Assembly (NCBI GenBank): GCA_019695095.1
Contig: JAIBAQ010000059.1
Coordinates: forward strand, 1-32,706
Direction of reading: 5' to 3'
DNA length: 32,706 nt
From: Candidatus Hydrogenedentota bacterium
GTDB taxonomy: Bacteria; Hydrogenedentota; Hydrogenedentia; Hydrogenedentales; SLHB01
Shown here: positions 18,542 through 25,784 of the stretch, one piece after another
Layout: each line of letters opens with the position of its first letter
Position numbering within the stretch: position 1 is the first letter of the stretch
Notes under the pieces: generated by a model
What the model saw: the letters and a program-made list of their open reading frames with translations, nothing else
Database searches by the model: none
What the model was told of the DNA's origin: nothing
Made by a program: the position numbers and the translations under genes

Positions 18542-19234
18542 TTATGGACACGCGGCCAATTGAATTCGAGACATGATGCCGTCGTGGATCTCACGCGCGG
18601 CGTGCCAATCGATAGAGACTTCGTTTCGCGCAAGCACTTCCTTGATTTTGCCCCAGTGCGTGTCTGGAAGATTGCGCTCAAGGCTCACAAGAAAGAACAA
18701 GCTGCTGCTCCACGTTGTGTCGAACGAGATTTTGCGACCGCCGCGCTCAACTATAGTGAAGGTCGTGATGCTGTCCTCTACACTTTCGATATCGGTCCAT
18801 TGGATGAAGTGGTCTCTCTTGAAAGCCTCTTGTACGAGTACTCCGTCACGAAATATCCAGGTCCGTAGTCTTAGAAGGCATGCGAATTGATAGCCGGTCA
18901 CCAGGGCCAAAGCCAATCCAAATACGGCGACGGCGACCCCAAAGGCGATTAGCAGAGAATCCAACTCAGAGAATTTCTGCCAATTATTCCAGATTAGCCT
19001 GCACCAGAAGTACGTGCCAGCGGAAAGAGCTCCCGCAAACACTCCAAAGAATGCAGTAACGAGCCAGCTTGGGGTGATAGGGATGGCCAATTTGCCTTTG
19101 TATTGGGCGGGCTGCGGCGTTCGCTGCGCGATCCGTGCGGTCAGACGGCGTCCAAGCAGTCTAACTGCGGACTCGAATGCCCATGCCAAGGCAATGCCGA
19201 ACGCGATTCTGACGGTCCACGAACCCCAATCCAT
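18542..19234 (-). CDS. Membrane protein with a PH-like C-terminal domain, unknown function
   Basis: A 230-residue protein starting at ATG 19234. It has three hydrophobic segments: about residues 7-25 (WTVRIAFGIALAWAFESAV), 57-77 (WLVTAFFGVFAGALSAGTYFW) and 95-120 (AFGVAVAVFGLALALVTGY). From about residue 120 come beta-strands (WIFRDGVLVQEA, HFIQWTDIESVEDS, FTIVERGGRKISFD) that look like a bacterial pleckstrin-homology fold, then a C-terminal helix. No enzyme motif is seen. It lies 101 bases upstream of the iron transporter on the same strand, so co-transcription is possible, and it follows a divergent-free gap of about 90 bases after the HAD gene. I do not recognise a closer family; the assignment rests on the strand pattern only. 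Confidence 0.7.
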   Translation of the reverse strand: MDWGSWTVRIAFGIALAWAFESAVRLLGRRLTARIAQRTPQPAQYKGKLAIPITPSWLVTAFFGVFAGALSAGTYFWCRLIWNNWQKFSELDSLLIAFGVAVAVFGLALALVTGYQFACLLRLRTWIFRDGVLVQEAFKRDHFIQWTDIESVEDSITTFTIVERGGRKISFDTTWSSSLFFLVSLERNLPDTHWGKIKEVLARNEVSIDWHAAREIHDGIMSRIQLAACP

Positions 19235-19322
19235 ACAAGCGGCGCCCCTATTCCGGTCTGGCTAGAGTATAACCGATAACTGTCGCAGATACGTAGGCTG
19301 CGGCGAGGGTGAAATCCGAGCG

Positions 19323-20048
19323 TTAGGATATGCGCTGCATCATTTCGAGGAGTCCAGGCAAGGCCGAGATATCGGGAATCATCAGTTCCGGCCAATGGTC
19401 ATCGCCGTCCCCCAGATGATTCAGGTGAGGTCCGTCAACAAGCACGGAAGTCATGCCGACGCGCCGCGCACCGCATACGTCGCGGTGCGGCTTGTCGCCG
19501 ACGTACCACGCACGGTTGGGAGCCACGTTCATAGCATCGAGCGCACACGTGAAGATGGAGGTATCCGGCTTGTTCATGCCGAACTCGGCAGAGAAGACTA
19601 GCACGTCGAAGGCGTCGAATATGCCCGCTTCTTTGAACAGCGTCCGATGTGCATCGCTGACCATGAGCGTGTTTGAGACGAGTCCAAGTCTGTAGCCCAT
19701 TTGGCGAAGCGTCAGGATGGTCGCGGGAACGTGTTCGTACAGCGGACGCACTTCCCAACGCGCAAGAATTGCGTATAGGCGGTCGACTTCCTCCTTGGTG
19801 GCTCCATGACCCAATTGTCGCAGCCAATCGGCGATGATGGGACGCGTGTCGAGCGCGTGCCGCGGTTGCGGAAGAGCCTCAAAAGCTGCGATCAGTGCCT
19901 TCGATAAAGCCAAGAACCAGTCGATGGGGAGATCATCGGGTATACCGTCAGGAAACGATTTCGCAAATCCGGCGGCATCCCACATATCCGCCGATTCCAG
20001 CAATACGCCGCCCATATCGAAAAGCACGGCTTCTACATCATACTTCAT
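19323..20048 (-). CDS. HAD-superfamily hydrolase
   Basis: A 241-residue hydrolase. The start at 20048 gives MKYDVEAVLFDMGGV, placing motif I at the N-terminus; the longer frame to 20279 overlaps the upstream gene. Motif I is D11-M-G-G-V, with Gly where many relatives have the second Asp, a variant found in other active HAD-IA enzymes. Motif II is LVSNT, motif III is the Lys in FGMNKPD, and motif IV is YVGDKPHRDVCGARR. The cap is the helical type between motifs I and II. It would hydrolyse a small phosphate ester; the substrate is unknown. It starts 53 bases downstream of the GH20-like gene on the same strand, so the two are plausibly co-transcribed and may share a role in amino-sugar use. Confidence 0.88.
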   Translation of the reverse strand: MKYDVEAVLFDMGGVLLESADMWDAAGFAKSFPDGIPDDLPIDWFLALSKALIAAFEALPQPRHALDTRPIIADWLRQLGHGATKEEVDRLYAILARWEVRPLYEHVPATILTLRQMGYRLGLVSNTLMVSDAHRTLFKEAGIFDAFDVLVFSAEFGMNKPDTSIFTCALDAMNVAPNRAWYVGDKPHRDVCGARRVGMTSVLVDGPHLNHLGDGDDHWPELMIPDISALPGLLEMMQRIS

Positions 20049-20100
20049 AGTCTTTGTTTCATCCGGTAGCGTGTTTGGAGCGAGCAAAGGTATCGGACTG

Positions 20101-21231
20101 TTATCGGTCTTTCTTTGAGTATAGCGAGGATATTTCCCGCATGCTTGCAAGAACGCCCGCTTGGGTTGGGTCCAAGCTGGATTCCTCGCGCTGCCCCAGC
20201 AATGCCTCGGATAGTTCCGCCGTAGACGTCCATGTTGTGCAGAGAAAGCCCGGCACCTTACCCGTATTCGCGCCAACACTGAACGTATGCAACGCTTTGG
20301 TGGCGGTCACACTTCGCCAGGCGGACGGCCACACTCGAAACCCTTTCTCCTGAAAGAATGGAATAGACGGATACTCATCTCTTCTCGAATAGTGCCAATC
20401 GCAGATCACGATGTCCTTGGGGATTCTGTCAACAGCGGACGCAGTACCATTCTCGCTGCACTCGTATTTGTTGTATCCCATGGCGCTTCTATCGAGCAAT
20501 CGGTCTCCCCACATGTACATCGTGAGTTTCTTCTCGACTACGAGGTGTTGGTAATAGTCGTTCACGGCTTTGGCGAACAACTCCGCGGGATCCTTGCCTG
20601 CGCAACGCGGGCAATTTGGATTCGCGATCAGGAAGACTTCATCCATTCCCACATGAAAGGCGTCGCATTGGAACGCATCGATCAGTTCATCCATGAGGCT
20701 GAAGACAATGGGATTCACGTCGGGATGCAACGGACACCAACTGCGGGAGTACACGCCCTCGGCGTCTCGTGGTATCTCGGGTGTCTCGTCGAACTGGGGA
20801 TACTTCCTCAGAAGAGCGTGATTTCCGCTGCTGCCCCACGATTGATGGCCAAGGCAATTCAACTGCGGTATCAGCCGAATGTTGTGCTTGCGGCAAACGG
20901 CGACCAAGGCGGCGACGTCCTCTTTTGTCACCACGGAGCCTTCCACCTCGGCCAATTCAGGGTGGCTCTGAAAGGCGTACTGGTAGTCCATCTGGACAAT
21001 TAGTGTTGTCACTCCCATTGGAGCGAGTGCTTCATCGACGGCTTTGACGAAGACGGGCCAGCCATCCTTCATCGGGGCGAAGACATGGACTCCGAAAGAA
21101 GGCAGAGTTGTTTTGCTGACCGGCGCAGGCTGCGAAAGATGTGCGGATTTCGAGGTTGACGCGCACGATGCAGCCAGGCAAAGAATGGCGACGGCCAAGA
21201 AAACAACGTTTCGGTAGTATATGAATTTCAT
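20101..21231 (-). CDS. GH20-like glycoside hydrolase lipoprotein
   Basis: A 376-residue protein starting at ATG 21231. The signal peptide ends in a lipobox (LAASC, C23), so it should be anchored in the envelope. The body is a TIM barrel related to glycoside hydrolase family 20: VSKTTLPSFGVHVFAPMK near residue 40, IRLIPQLNCLGHQSW near 118, and HVGMDEVF with the adjacent D197-E198 that act as catalytic pair in GH20. It is shorter than classical hexosaminidases and lacks an obvious N-terminal GH20b domain. It probably removes terminal N-acetylhexosamines from glycans; exact specificity is uncertain. The start is preceded by a run of G that could serve as ribosome binding site. The covarying tandem elements lie upstream on the other side of its promoter region. 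Confidence 0.78.
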   Translation of the reverse strand: MKFIYYRNVVFLAVAILCLAASCASTSKSAHLSQPAPVSKTTLPSFGVHVFAPMKDGWPVFVKAVDEALAPMGVTTLIVQMDYQYAFQSHPELAEVEGSVVTKEDVAALVAVCRKHNIRLIPQLNCLGHQSWGSSGNHALLRKYPQFDETPEIPRDAEGVYSRSWCPLHPDVNPIVFSLMDELIDAFQCDAFHVGMDEVFLIANPNCPRCAGKDPAELFAKAVNDYYQHLVVEKKLTMYMWGDRLLDRSAMGYNKYECSENGTASAVDRIPKDIVICDWHYSRRDEYPSIPFFQEKGFRVWPSAWRSVTATKALHTFSVGANTGKVPGFLCTTWTSTAELSEALLGQREESSLDPTQAGVLASMREISSLYSKKDR

Positions 21232-21375
21232 GGTGTGCCCCCCCGCTGAAGTACTGCGAGCTACAAATTCGCTGGGGATATTGTACACGAGGCAATACGG
21301 TTGAGGTGAATTCACGGGCATCTTTGAAGACGCAACGGAATCGGAGAGTGGTGATGCATTTGGGAAGTGGGGGAG

Positions 21376-21512
21376 GGCCGCGCAGCGTGTCCCATGCGTT
21401 CCGGGCAAAACACATAGGCGAGGGAGCCAGTATCACGCTGCGCGGCCGGTGTCCTGGTGGTGGAGTCAGCAACCATCAAACCTGTGCAGAGCGCACAGGA
21501 GGAGTGGGGCTA
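21376..21512 (+). ncRNA. Structured element, copy 1 of 2 (undescribed RNA-like repeat)
   Basis: An outer stem of 14 pairs (21376-21389 with 21434-21447) encloses an inner hairpin (21391-21400 with 21409-21418) whose eight-base loop is CCGGGCAA. A conserved linker GAGGGAGCCAGT follows the inner hairpin. The 3' half has GGAGTCAGCAACCA between TGGT and ACCA arms, then a seven-pair hairpin CCTGTGC/GCGCACAGG (21481-21499), then GAGTGGGGCTA. Every piece recurs in copy 2 in the same order. Because arms change together between copies, structure rather than protein appears to be conserved. The strand is not certain: the plus strand is assumed as it reads toward the bacterioferritin gene. I do not recognise the family. 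Confidence 0.55.
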
Positions 21513-21545
21513 CGCTATGGGGAAAACGTCTTGCGCAGAGGGGGG

Positions 21546-21682
21546 AAAGCCGCGCAACGCATCCGAATACTCCGGGCATAGCATTCGGTTGAGGGAGCCA
21601 GTGTCGCGTTGCGCGGCCGATATCCCTGGTGGCGGAGTCAGCAACCAAAAACCTGTACAGACTGCACAGGGGAGTGGGGCTA
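21546..21682 (+). ncRNA. Structured element, copy 2 of 2
   Basis: The same architecture as copy 1, about 170 bases downstream. Outer stem: 21549-21560 with 21606-21617, twelve perfect pairs. Inner hairpin: CCGAAT (21563-21568) with ATTCGG (21583-21588), an A-C mismatch, then CT/AG, and loop CCGGGCAT. Compared with copy 1, at least six pairs differ on both sides yet still pair (G-C to A-T and T-A to C-G in the outer stem; T-A to C-G, G-C to A-T, T-A to A-T and A-T to G-C in the inner stem). The loop, the linker and the 3' GGAGTCAGCAACCA block are unchanged. Confidence 0.55.
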
Positions 21683-22309
21683 ATCTAAGCTCTGCCGAAC
21701 CGGACCTGGCGCGTCCCATGTACCACGAAGAAAGCCTGCTCCATGAGCGGGTTTCCTACGCGAGGGATGGACGGATCGGAAGCGTTCAACACCGGCGTTG
21801 CCGTTGCTGTCATTTCCGTGCCGAGGTCCTTGGAGGCCTCGCGCTCGGCGCACATCCATTCGGATGCGCGGCCGCTTTGCGTTTTCCCAATTCGTGTCAT
21901 CGATTCAACTCTGTTTGAGGTCTGCCTTGTTTACCGCTTGACTAACCTCGTTAAGAGGTATAAAGCAGGTCGCGTGCCAATGGTCATAGATTTCGCATTC
22001 GAGTGACTTAACGTATTTATTTTGAATGATTTAGGTGGCGCAACTCGTGCTTGAGCTGCTTTGCATGATTCTGGCAAGTGCTACCAAAGAGTAGGTGTTG
22101 ATGTTTGAAGTAACGTAATTGTAGGAAATGCATTCTGAGACGAGCCTCAGAATGCGCCGTGTGGCCGCTGATTCAACTCAGCATGGAGTTGCTGAGTGCG
22201 TCGGTGTAATATACGTTTCGGAAACGGATCCGCGAATGAAACGGGGGCGCGATCACCGCGGAAGCCGCAGGCCCTTCGTAAGGAACACAGCGCTCAAAGG
22301 AGACTAATC
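21683..22309. other. Intergenic region upstream of bacterioferritin: no convincing gene, many inverted repeats
   Basis: Open frames at 21743-22006 (plus) and 21685-21900 (minus) lack ribosome binding sites and recognisable domains. The sequence holds a hairpin at about 21848-21870 (CGCACATCC, loop ATTC, GGATGCGCG, one mismatch), a perfect ten-pair hairpin at 22130-22139/22146-22155, and two competing hairpins at 22174-22197. The composition becomes AT-rich after about 21990. It may be the continuation of the tandem structured element or a separate regulatory leader. Confidence 0.5.
21938..21964 (+). promoter_or_regulatory. Possible promoter with a dyad in its spacer
   Basis: TTGACT (21938-21943) and TATAAA (21959-21964) are separated by 15 bases, slightly short of ideal. 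The spacer contains ACCTC-GTTAA-GAGGT, a perfect five-base inverted repeat that could be an operator. It would read toward the bacterioferritin gene 346 bases away. Confidence 0.35.
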
Positions 22310-22813
22310 ATGCACGAGAAAAGCATCGAATTGCTGAACAAAGCCGCTGCGGACGAAATGGCCGCCGTTCATCAATACATGTACTTTCACTTTCACTGCG
22401 ACGACCAAGGCAATGATTTGCTTGCGGCCTTGTTCAAGCGGACAGCCATTGAAGAGATGATCCACATTGAGCGTCTTGCGGAGCGCATTTTGTTTTTGAA
22501 GGGGGACGTCGATCTGACGGCCGCGCATCCCGTGAAGAAAGTTCACGACGCCAAAGAGATGCTGGAAACGGCCCGCAAGATGGAAGAGGAAAGCGCGCGC
22601 GACTACAACAAGTGGGCAAATGAGTGCAGCGCGAATGCCGATGCCATGTCGAAGAAGATCTTCGAAGACCTGGTGGCTGATGAAGAACGGCACTACGACC
22701 AATACGATCAGGAACTGGACAACATGGCAAAGTACGGCGATCAGTACCTGGCGTTGCAGTCGATCGAGCGCAGCAAGACGCGCGGCGCGGGTCAGCCTCC
22801 AGCCGGAGAGTAA
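22310..22813 (+). CDS. bfr: Bacterioferritin (heme-binding ferritin-like iron store)
   Basis: A 167-residue protein, near the usual 155-160, starting at ATG 22310 with AAAGGAG seven bases upstream. The di-iron ferroxidase residues are present: E16 (DEMAAVHQY), E49 and H52 (EEMIHIERL), E92 (KMEEESARDY), E125 and H128 (DEERHYDQYD). M50 sits where the heme-binding Met52 of E. coli bacterioferritin lies, so a heme between subunits is expected. The C-terminus has a short extra tail rich in Gly and Pro. Twenty-four subunits should form a cytoplasmic shell that oxidises and stores iron. It stands alone, downstream of a long structured upstream region that may control it; a ferritin-like/VIT1 exporter lies 4 kb away. 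Confidence 0.93.
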   Translation: MHEKSIELLNKAAADEMAAVHQYMYFHFHCDDQGNDLLAALFKRTAIEEMIHIERLAERILFLKGDVDLTAAHPVKKVHDAKEMLETARKMEEESARDYNKWANECSANADAMSKKIFEDLVADEERHYDQYDQELDNMAKYGDQYLALQSIERSKTRGAGQPPAGE

Positions 22814-22868
22814 GCCGCAAATCGCAAGAGACTATTCGGCCGTGGCGCGGGTGTTCTTCGCGAGAAGA

Positions 22869-22888
22869 GGCCGGCGCTACGGCCGGCT
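22869..22888 (+). terminator. GC-rich hairpin after bacterioferritin
   Basis: GCCGGC (22870-22875) pairs with GCCGGC (22882-22887) around the loop GCTACG; a G-T pair extends it. It lies 57 bases after the stop. No T tract follows, so termination is uncertain. Confidence 0.3.
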
Positions 22889-22912
22889 GTTATTGGGGGA
22901 TGAAGAATAGGA

Positions 22913-22937
22913 CGGATTGGCCGGATCCGACGGATAG
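22913..22937. repeat. Nine-base period CGGAT repeat
   Basis: CGGAT recurs at 22913, 22922 and 22931, a nine-base period (CGGATTGGC, CGGATCCGA, CGGATAGG). The unit is short and imperfect; it may be part of a dispersed intergenic motif. Confidence 0.4.
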
Positions 22938-23083
22938 GTCATGTGGAATCTTAAGTTGGCCCAGTCACTCGGGACTGCTCTGACTATTTGCGCGAAACCG
23001 GAATCGACGACGCGAATCGGCATCGGGCAAGCATTTCATTGCACAGGAGCGAGTCTAGATCGGTCAAACGGTTTCTGCACGCA

Positions 23084-24220
23084 CTATTTGGCTTCAAGCT
23101 TCCCTACCGGATAGCCATTCGCATACGAAATGACAAAGGTCCCACCTTCAACGGGATAGCGGACTTCGTCGTACCGGTCGAAATCCGGGGGGCCTTCGCG
23201 GCGCAGAAGTTCTGGTGATTTCGGATCGAGGTAAGGGCCTGCGAGTCTGGTGAGGATCTGGGTGCGGTCGCCGAGCGAGTGTCCCGTATCCTTGAATGTC
23301 TCGTTATCCACTTGGCCGGCGGTAATGATATGCGGTTCCACGTTGAGCCCGGCTGCCTCGAAGTTCGCAATCATCTCCTTTGTGTCGGCGACGAGGCACT
23401 TGTCGTCGTCTTCACCGTGGATCACAAGAATCTTGGCGACATTGCCGAGCGACTTCATGACCGCCAGATGACTGGGTTCGCCGACGAATCGCAATTGTTG
23501 CGCGCCCGGACTCAGGTAATTCTTCTGCGTGGGGTCCTTGCTGTAGCCGGCGTTTAAATCGCTGCCTCCGGGAAGATTGAAGGCAACGTCGTCGGTAAGT
23601 TTGGTCATTCCGCTGAGATTGACGACGCACGCGAACGTGCGCGGGGCGAGCTTGTTCGCCATGAGCGAAACGTTGCCGCCGCCGGAGCCACCGCCGGTAT
23701 AGATGCGGCTCTTGTCGAACGACACGCACGCTTTGTTAAGGCCATCGTACACGAAATACAAAGCGCGTAGCGCGTCGAGGGCTTGGAGGTACCCGAAATC
23801 GTAGGGCCCATTCACGGCGGCATCGTACTTGCCGCTCTGGAGGTAATCGACGGAGATGGCGACGACATTGAACAATTCCGCCATCTGGTCGGGGTCAGGA
23901 GCGCCGATGGCGTGCGTGCCGCCCCAGTTGTGGATGCACAGCATGAGGCCCGTTTGCGGCGTGACGTTCTTCTGGTCACCTCCGGGGTAGTGGATATAGA
24001 CGGGGACCGTGCGTGGTCCCGGCGCAAACGGCCATTCCTGCGCGGGAATCGAGACGGTGGCGTTAACTTGTGGGAGCGCAGGCCAATCTTGGGCTCGCGA
24101 CGGAATTGCGGCCGCGCAAAGTAACGCCAACGCCCACAGACATCGCCACCTATCGCATCCTAATCCCAGTAGTCTTCGACCATCAGAATTGGGTTTGTGC
24201 GGGCGCGATTCCTGATTCAC
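23084..24220 (-). CDS. Secreted alpha/beta hydrolase (DUF2920-like), probable esterase
   Basis: A 378-residue protein. The start is GTG 24220 with AAGGAG six bases upstream, inside the last codons of the preceding small gene. A signal peptide runs to about residue 43 (LWALALLCAAAIPSRAQ). The hydrolase fold shows LMLCIHNWGG (oxyanion region, near 92), a nucleophile elbow TGGGSGGG with S179, an acidic cluster HGEDDD (D271-D273) and DTGHSLGD with H314, so a full Ser-Asp-His triad can be assembled. The substrate is unknown; cell-envelope or extracellular esters are likely. It is the last gene of a probable four-gene unit with a small membrane protein, a zinc-ribbon protein and an MBL-fold lipoprotein. 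Confidence 0.8.
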   Translation of the reverse strand: MNQESRPHKPNSDGRRLLGLGCDRWRCLWALALLCAAAIPSRAQDWPALPQVNATVSIPAQEWPFAPGPRTVPVYIHYPGGDQKNVTPQTGLMLCIHNWGGTHAIGAPDPDQMAELFNVVAISVDYLQSGKYDAAVNGPYDFGYLQALDALRALYFVYDGLNKACVSFDKSRIYTGGGSGGGNVSLMANKLAPRTFACVVNLSGMTKLTDDVAFNLPGGSDLNAGYSKDPTQKNYLSPGAQQLRFVGEPSHLAVMKSLGNVAKILVIHGEDDDKCLVADTKEMIANFEAAGLNVEPHIITAGQVDNETFKDTGHSLGDRTQILTRLAGPYLDPKSPELLRREGPPDFDRYDEVRYPVEGGTFVISYANGYPVGKLEAK

Positions 24221-24222
24221 GC

Positions 24223-24510
24223 TTATCTCCTTGGCAGATCGATTCCATATGCGTGCTCACATCCGTCCCGAATAAGGAGCAGCGAGAGCAAGGTTCCCGG
24301 AAACCCGAAGATGAAGGCTACTATACGCCATCCTGCACTTCTACTTCCTTGAGCACGCATTCCCGCGTAGCTGATGTTGGCGAGTATCCAGAGCGCCGAA
24401 GGGCCGGTTTGGACAACTACGTCGTAGTTGAGTTTCCCCATTTCCGTTTCCGCGTTGGCAATGAGCGGAAAGAGCGTCGTCAGAAATGTAAGTCGAGCTA
24501 GTTTGCACAT
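24223..24510 (-). CDS. Small exported membrane protein, unknown
   Basis: A 95-residue protein. ATG 24510 has AAGGAG seven bases upstream and opens with a signal-peptide-like segment (LARLTFLTTLFPLIANA). Two hydrophobic stretches follow, GPSALWILANISYAGM and GWRIVAFIFGFPGTLLSLLLI, separated by a basic segment. The C-terminus is polar (RDGCEHAYGIDLPRR). Its stop overlaps the ribosome binding site region of the hydrolase gene, two bases from its start, so translation is probably coupled. No family is recognised. Context suggests a membrane partner for the secreted hydrolase or the zinc-ribbon protein. Confidence 0.7.
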   Translation of the reverse strand: MCKLARLTFLTTLFPLIANAETEMGKLNYDVVVQTGPSALWILANISYAGMRAQGSRSAGWRIVAFIFGFPGTLLSLLLIRDGCEHAYGIDLPRR

Positions 24511-24544
24511 GGGTCGCTCCTTGATCTGTCGTGTACTCCGACTT

Positions 24545-24796
24545 CTATTTGACGCGACCATGCCACCTTTCGTTTACCTCATCCTCTTCGCCGTCGACAT
24601 CACCAAGGGAAAATTCCGTCGTCTGCATGGAATTCGTGCCCCCACACCGGGGGCAGACGCCCTTTGAGATGGCAAACGACCGCATTTGCTCAGAATCCGA
24701 CAACAGGCAGTCTTTGCACACTGCTATGGGTCTGTTTCGAAATATGGCCCATAGCACCAGCACCCAACTCTTAAGAATGGCGAACTTGCGCAACAT
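24545..24796 (-). CDS. Small protein with hydrophobic N-terminus and zinc ribbon
   Basis: An 83-residue protein starting at ATG 24796, six bases after an AAAGG. A short N-terminal hydrophobic stretch (LKSWVLVLWAIF) is followed by VCKDCLL and then GVCPRCGG, two CxxC pairs that should bind one zinc ion. The C-terminus is acidic (LGDVDGEEDEVNE). It starts 32 bases after the MBL lipoprotein gene and ends 34 bases before the small membrane protein gene, so it is placed inside the same unit. The role is unknown. The good start signal and Cys spacing favour a real gene. Confidence 0.65.
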   Translation of the reverse strand: MLRKFAILKSWVLVLWAIFRNRPIAVCKDCLLSDSEQMRSFAISKGVCPRCGGTNSMQTTEFSLGDVDGEEDEVNERWHGRVK

Positions 24797-24828
24797 AACA
24801 GGCCTTTCTCACCCACGTTGCAGACGTT

Positions 24829-25734
24829 CTACTCGATAGTCTGTAGGCCCTCGCACATGACGTAGTGTTGCTTCACTGGCAATTGGCTCATCCACTCGCG
24901 GACCTCAAGCGTCTTCCACTTGCCCGAACCTTTGCCGCCGCCCGAATCATTGTCCCAAAGCCATTTCGGCGTTGGCCAGAGGCAATACGTGGGGTTGACC
25001 GTGCGATAGAACTCGCGCGACACGCCGTTTTGGCCGTGGTGCGCCATTTGCACATAGTCGCAGTGGAGGCGTTTGGCGTAGGGACTCGCGAGCAACTTGT
25101 TGCCGCCCTCATATCCCAGGTCGCCGAGGAAGAGAACACTCTTGTTGGAATCCCAAACGCGCAGGACGGCGCTCGAGTTGTTCAGCGGGTTGTTGTGAAA
25201 TTCCGGGTTCTTGACGCCAAGCACTTCAATTCTGACACCGTCAATCCGAAACGTCTGGCCGAGACGCAATTCAATCAGCTCGCGATTGGCCGATTGCATC
25301 GTCGCGACAAACTCGGCGTATTGTTTCTTGTCGGCCTCGTTGCAGTACAGATTGACCCAGTCCCTATCAGGCATCGAGGCATAAATGGGGCCGATGGTGA
25401 GTCCGTCGGGGTTCTTGACGAGCTCATGCATGGCATTCATGTGATCGTCGTGTGGATGGGTCAGAAACCATACGTCCACCCTATTCCCGTGCGCTCTCAG
25501 GAACTCGCGCAGGTAAGGGGCATCGCCCGCGACGCCACCGTCGATGACGATGAGTTTTCCGCCTTTCGTTTGCAGCACGTACGACATGATCTGCGAGTTC
25601 GTCTGGTTGGGAAGCTGCCACAAGGTGAACGTCGTCGTACCGACGGGCTTATCCTTACGACATGCAGGCGCAGCGCAGCCCGCGAGGCTCGCGGCCAACG
25701 CCAGTACAAATGCCAGATACAGAATTCTTCGCAT
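24829..25734 (-). CDS. Metallo-beta-lactamase-fold lipoprotein
   Basis: A 301-residue protein. ATG 25734 with GGAGA upstream is preferred over an earlier ATG at 25776. The signal ends in a lipobox LAGC (C20). The metal site is clear: LTHPHDDHMNAM gives H93, H95, D97 and H98, with LGDLGYEG (Asp) and MAHHGQNG (His) further on. It resembles the ComEC/Rec2-type stand-alone MBL domain proteins, and the metal ions are probably zinc. The substrate is unknown; a nuclease or phosphodiesterase-like hydrolase is the usual guess for this subgroup. It is the first gene of a four-gene unit that ends with the secreted alpha/beta hydrolase; spacings are 32, 34 and 2 bases. Confidence 0.85.
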   Translation of the reverse strand: MRRILYLAFVLALAASLAGCAAPACRKDKPVGTTTFTLWQLPNQTNSQIMSYVLQTKGGKLIVIDGGVAGDAPYLREFLRAHGNRVDVWFLTHPHDDHMNAMHELVKNPDGLTIGPIYASMPDRDWVNLYCNEADKKQYAEFVATMQSANRELIELRLGQTFRIDGVRIEVLGVKNPEFHNNPLNNSSAVLRVWDSNKSVLFLGDLGYEGGNKLLASPYAKRLHCDYVQMAHHGQNGVSREFYRTVNPTYCLWPTPKWLWDNDSGGGKGSGKWKTLEVREWMSQLPVKQHYVMCEGLQTIE

Positions 25735-25784
25735 AACTTCTCCACGTTGCTTTCCATTCAAGGTTCTGCGCGACATTCGTCAGG

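Noticed and set aside
21376-21682. Cobalamin riboswitch, c-di-AMP riboswitch or group II intron fragment
   Set aside because: GAGCCAG and GTCAG stretches recall cobalamin switches, but the rest of the core (GGTGxAA, CCCGC) is missing. No intron domain V or reverse transcriptase is present.
21685-21900. Open frame of 71 codons on the minus strand overlapping the same region
   Set aside because: No start signal and competes with other frames; likely chance in a GC-rich stretch.
21743-22006. Open frame of 87 codons on the plus strand after the tandem element
   Set aside because: No ribosome binding site, no recognisable domain, and it crosses hairpins and the promoter-like site. Could still be real but unsupported.
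22214-22226. Short hairpin CGTTTC/GAAACG upstream of bacterioferritin as a separate element
   Set aside because: Too short and lacks a T tract or a promoter context; not distinguishable from chance.
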